Source: Promethearchaeota archaeon (GTDB lineage Archaea; Asgardarchaeota; Lokiarchaeia; Sigynarchaeales; SOKP01). From it: a stretch of 7,178 nucleotides of DNA. This document shows, in pieces, positions 6,154 to 7,178 of this stretch; position 1 is the stretch's first letter, and each line of letters begins with the position of its first letter. The stretch spans positions 1 to 7,178 of the forward strand of contig JAUXAJ010000264.1 in assembly GCA_030620005.1 (NCBI GenBank), in the 5' to 3' direction. A program made the translations under genes and the position numbers. The notes under the pieces are model-generated. The model made no database searches, had not been told where the DNA came from, and saw only the letters and a list, made by a program, of their open reading frames with translations.

Positions 6154-6813
6154 TTAATAATTCTCATTTAGTAGTCTTGAAACATTCTTAAATCCAAATA
6201 TAGAATCCTTGTACCATTCTTGCTGGTCAATTTTGTATATTTCTAATATAATAGTATGCATTAAAAATTTAATAGTAAGACTATAATCGAATAATTGTAT
6301 CAATTTTAATATGTCAACATGCGCATTCCTTAAAAATCCCAGGTATGTCCAATATGAGTTGAATTTTTCCGATATGATTTTTAGAATTTCTTTTTTATTC
6401 GTCAAATTTTGAATATCGAAACTCTCAAAATCTCTTTTTGTTCCGTCTAACAAATTTTTAATTTTTCCCGCATATTTAGGAATAGTTTTTTGAATTGACT
6501 GTTGAATTTTTGCTTTATCTACATCTGGAGCACTCTCTTCAAATCTTATTCTTTCACCATCAATCGCACGCATATGGAATACATTTTCAATTTCGACATC
6601 ATCTTGAAAACCTTCAATATTGTCTGCGAGTGATTCAAATTCCTTAATTCTTTCCAACTCTTCCTCGTACCATTTATTGGAAAAGAATTTTTTAATCCAT
6701 CCCCTTAATTCTTCCTCTTTTTTTAGAAGCTTCTTCAATCTCTGCTTTATAAATTTATCAATTTTACTTTCCGTTAGATTTTGAAAGTCTAAATCTGAAG
6801 TATCTAAAGACAT
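6154..6813 (-). CDS. Unrecognised helical protein, first gene of the cluster
   Basis: I do not recognise this protein. Counting from the ATG at 6811-6813 it has 219 aa; a GTG at 6820-6822 would add three residues (M-R-K) but has no ribosome binding site before it, whereas the ATG has GTGAGG 3 nt upstream, so the ATG is preferred. Residues about 17-60 are strongly basic and amphipathic (FIKQRLKKLLKKEEELRGWI, then KKFFSNKWYEEELERI) and could touch a membrane surface or another helix. The middle is acidic (about 60-100), and the C-terminal half has several amphipathic helices with aromatic residues (NSYWTYLGFLRNAH, LIQLFDYSLTIKFLM). There are no cysteines, no clear membrane span and no catalytic motif. 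It is 26 nt ahead of the proposed start of the PspA-like gene. It may be a second membrane-facing or scaffold part of the same complex; this is inference from position. Confidence 0.75.
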   Translation of the reverse strand: MSLDTSDLDFQNLTESKIDKFIKQRLKKLLKKEEELRGWIKKFFSNKWYEEELERIKEFESLADNIEGFQDDVEIENVFHMRAIDGERIRFEESAPDVDKAKIQQSIQKTIPKYAGKIKNLLDGTKRDFESFDIQNLTNKKEILKIISEKFNSYWTYLGFLRNAHVDILKLIQLFDYSLTIKFLMHTIILEIYKIDQQEWYKDSIFGFKNVSRLLNENY

Positions 6814-6903
6814 TTTCCTCACGATCAGTTTATTAGATAATTTTAAATATATGACAGAAATGAAAACTTTTTTTTGTCTTAGATGTCTATTTCGTTTTTA
6901 ATC

Positions 6904-6911
6904 TTTATAAA
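6904..6911 (-). promoter_or_regulatory. Candidate archaeal promoter (TATA box with BRE) of the cluster
   Basis: On the minus strand GAAACA is followed by TTTATAAA, a good BRE plus TATA box. Transcription would start near 6878-6882, leaving a leader of about 65 nt before the ATG at 6813. A second, weaker candidate (TATATTTAAA) lies at 6842-6851 and would give a leader of about 10 nt. Which one is used cannot be told from sequence. Confidence 0.45.
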
Positions 6912-6933
6912 TGTTTCTACAAAAAAGTGAATT

Positions 6934-6948
6934 GAAAATTTGATTTTC
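6934..6948. promoter_or_regulatory. Inverted repeat upstream of the cluster promoter, possible operator
   Basis: GAAAAT-TTG-ATTTTC has perfect 6-bp arms and a 3-nt centre. It lies about 23 nt upstream of the candidate TATA box, where an archaeal activator could bind. In AT-rich DNA such a palindrome can arise by chance. Confidence 0.25.
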
Positions 6949-6950
6949 GA

Positions 6951-7011
6951 TTAAGAATGAATAATCATAAAGCAAATGAACCAGTAATATGGAAATGATC
7001 GTTAAGAATGA
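6951..7011 (+). repeat. Direct repeat TTAAGAATGA, two copies
   Basis: TTAAGAATGA occurs at 6951-6960 and 7002-7011, 51 nt apart. The copies are preceded by TCGA and TCG respectively. Each copy also has an AAAATTTGA element close by (6935-6943 before the first copy; 7015-7023 after the second), so the two elements appear in opposite order. They may be regulator sites in the intergenic region. Confidence 0.3.
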
Positions 7012-7027
7012 TTAAAAATTTGAATTA

Positions 7028-7043
7028 GATAAAAAATAAAAAC
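7028..7043 (-). terminator. Oligo-T terminator of the gene at the right edge
   Basis: Downstream of the stop at 7047 the minus strand reads GTTTTTATTTTTTATC, a T-rich stretch typical of archaeal termination. It separates the edge gene from the cluster promoter and supports treating the cluster as its own transcription unit. Confidence 0.4.
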
Positions 7044-7046
7044 TGA

Positions 7047-7178
7047 TTAAGTTCTTTTATAGATAAATCGCTCCCAGCTCTTGCTTGAGGGCATAGAATC
7101 GGGCATATTTTTTCTTTTACGAATCTCTAAGATAACATCTTCTTCTAATGAGGGCGGTACTTTTTCAAAGCCTTTAAA
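7047..7178 (-). CDS. C-terminal end of an unrecognised protein, 5' end outside window
   Basis: The frame is open from the right edge for 43 codons and ends in TAA at 7047-7049. The visible tail includes VPPSLEEDVILEIRKRKN, then MPSSKSWERFIYKRT, with no gap or stop. Codon use is like that of the neighbours. The pattern of a helix after P-S-L-E-E-D and a short S-x-S-W-E-R-F-I helix vaguely recalls ribbon-helix-helix antitoxin-type proteins, but the fragment is too short to assign. It runs in the same direction as the cluster but is separated by 224 nt or more with its own T-tract and a promoter between. Confidence 0.5.
   Translation of the reverse strand, partial: FKGFEKVPPSLEEDVILEIRKRKNMPDSMPSSKSWERFIYKRT

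Noticed and set aside
6957..6998. Possible 13-residue peptide on the plus strand upstream of the cluster
   Set aside because: It is very short, has no ribosome site, and overlaps the repeat region; chance is sufficient.
1..7178. CRISPR array, tRNA, rRNA, insertion sequence or integration site
   Set aside because: No regularly spaced repeats, no tRNA-like cloverleaf, no transposase and no terminal inverted repeats were seen.

Overview
The window is strongly AT-rich and reads as archaeal, quite possibly from an Asgard-type lineage. The clues are a TATA box preceded by a purine-rich BRE-like stretch, oligo-T stretches after stop codons instead of hairpin terminators, strong Shine-Dalgarno sites (AGGAGGAGG, AGAGGT, GGAGGG), Lys/Ile/Glu/Asn-rich proteins and many small zinc ribbons. 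The lineage assignment is inference; there is no rRNA or other marker gene.

Layout. At the left edge (2-526, +) lies the C-terminal part of a HAD-family phosphatase whose start is outside the window. It converges on a minus-strand cluster that fills most of the window and is read from about 6813 down to 576. In order of transcription the cluster encodes: an unrecognised helical protein (219-222 aa); a small helical protein whose frame, extended upstream of its first ATG, gains a PspA-like N-terminus (PspA/ESCRT-III superfamily, proposed here); an SPFH protein of the YdjI/COG4260 type with a SHOCT-like tail; a 416-aa protein with two pairs of CxxC knuckles and a TPR-like segment; a 681-aa protein with a zinc ribbon at each end; and a 62-aa zinc-ribbon protein. 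Intergenic gaps are 19 to 68 nt and all six genes are co-directional, so they look like one operon. A promoter-like region sits at 6823-7046 and a T-tract terminator at 561-569. At the right edge (7047-7178, -) is the last 43 codons of another gene.

How the genes may work together (inference). The set resembles the bacterial ydjFGHI module of Bacillus subtilis, in which a PspA homologue, zinc-ribbon proteins and the SPFH protein YdjI are encoded together and act in envelope stress. Here the SPFH protein has no visible membrane segment, the zinc-ribbon proteins also look soluble, and the only membrane-binding candidate is the amphipathic N-terminal helix of the PspA-like protein. The cluster may therefore be an archaeal membrane-remodelling or membrane-stress complex built from a PspA/ESCRT-III-like filament former, an SPFH scaffold and zinc-ribbon adaptors. 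The most notable point is that the PspA-like signature is visible only when the gene is read from upstream of its first ATG.
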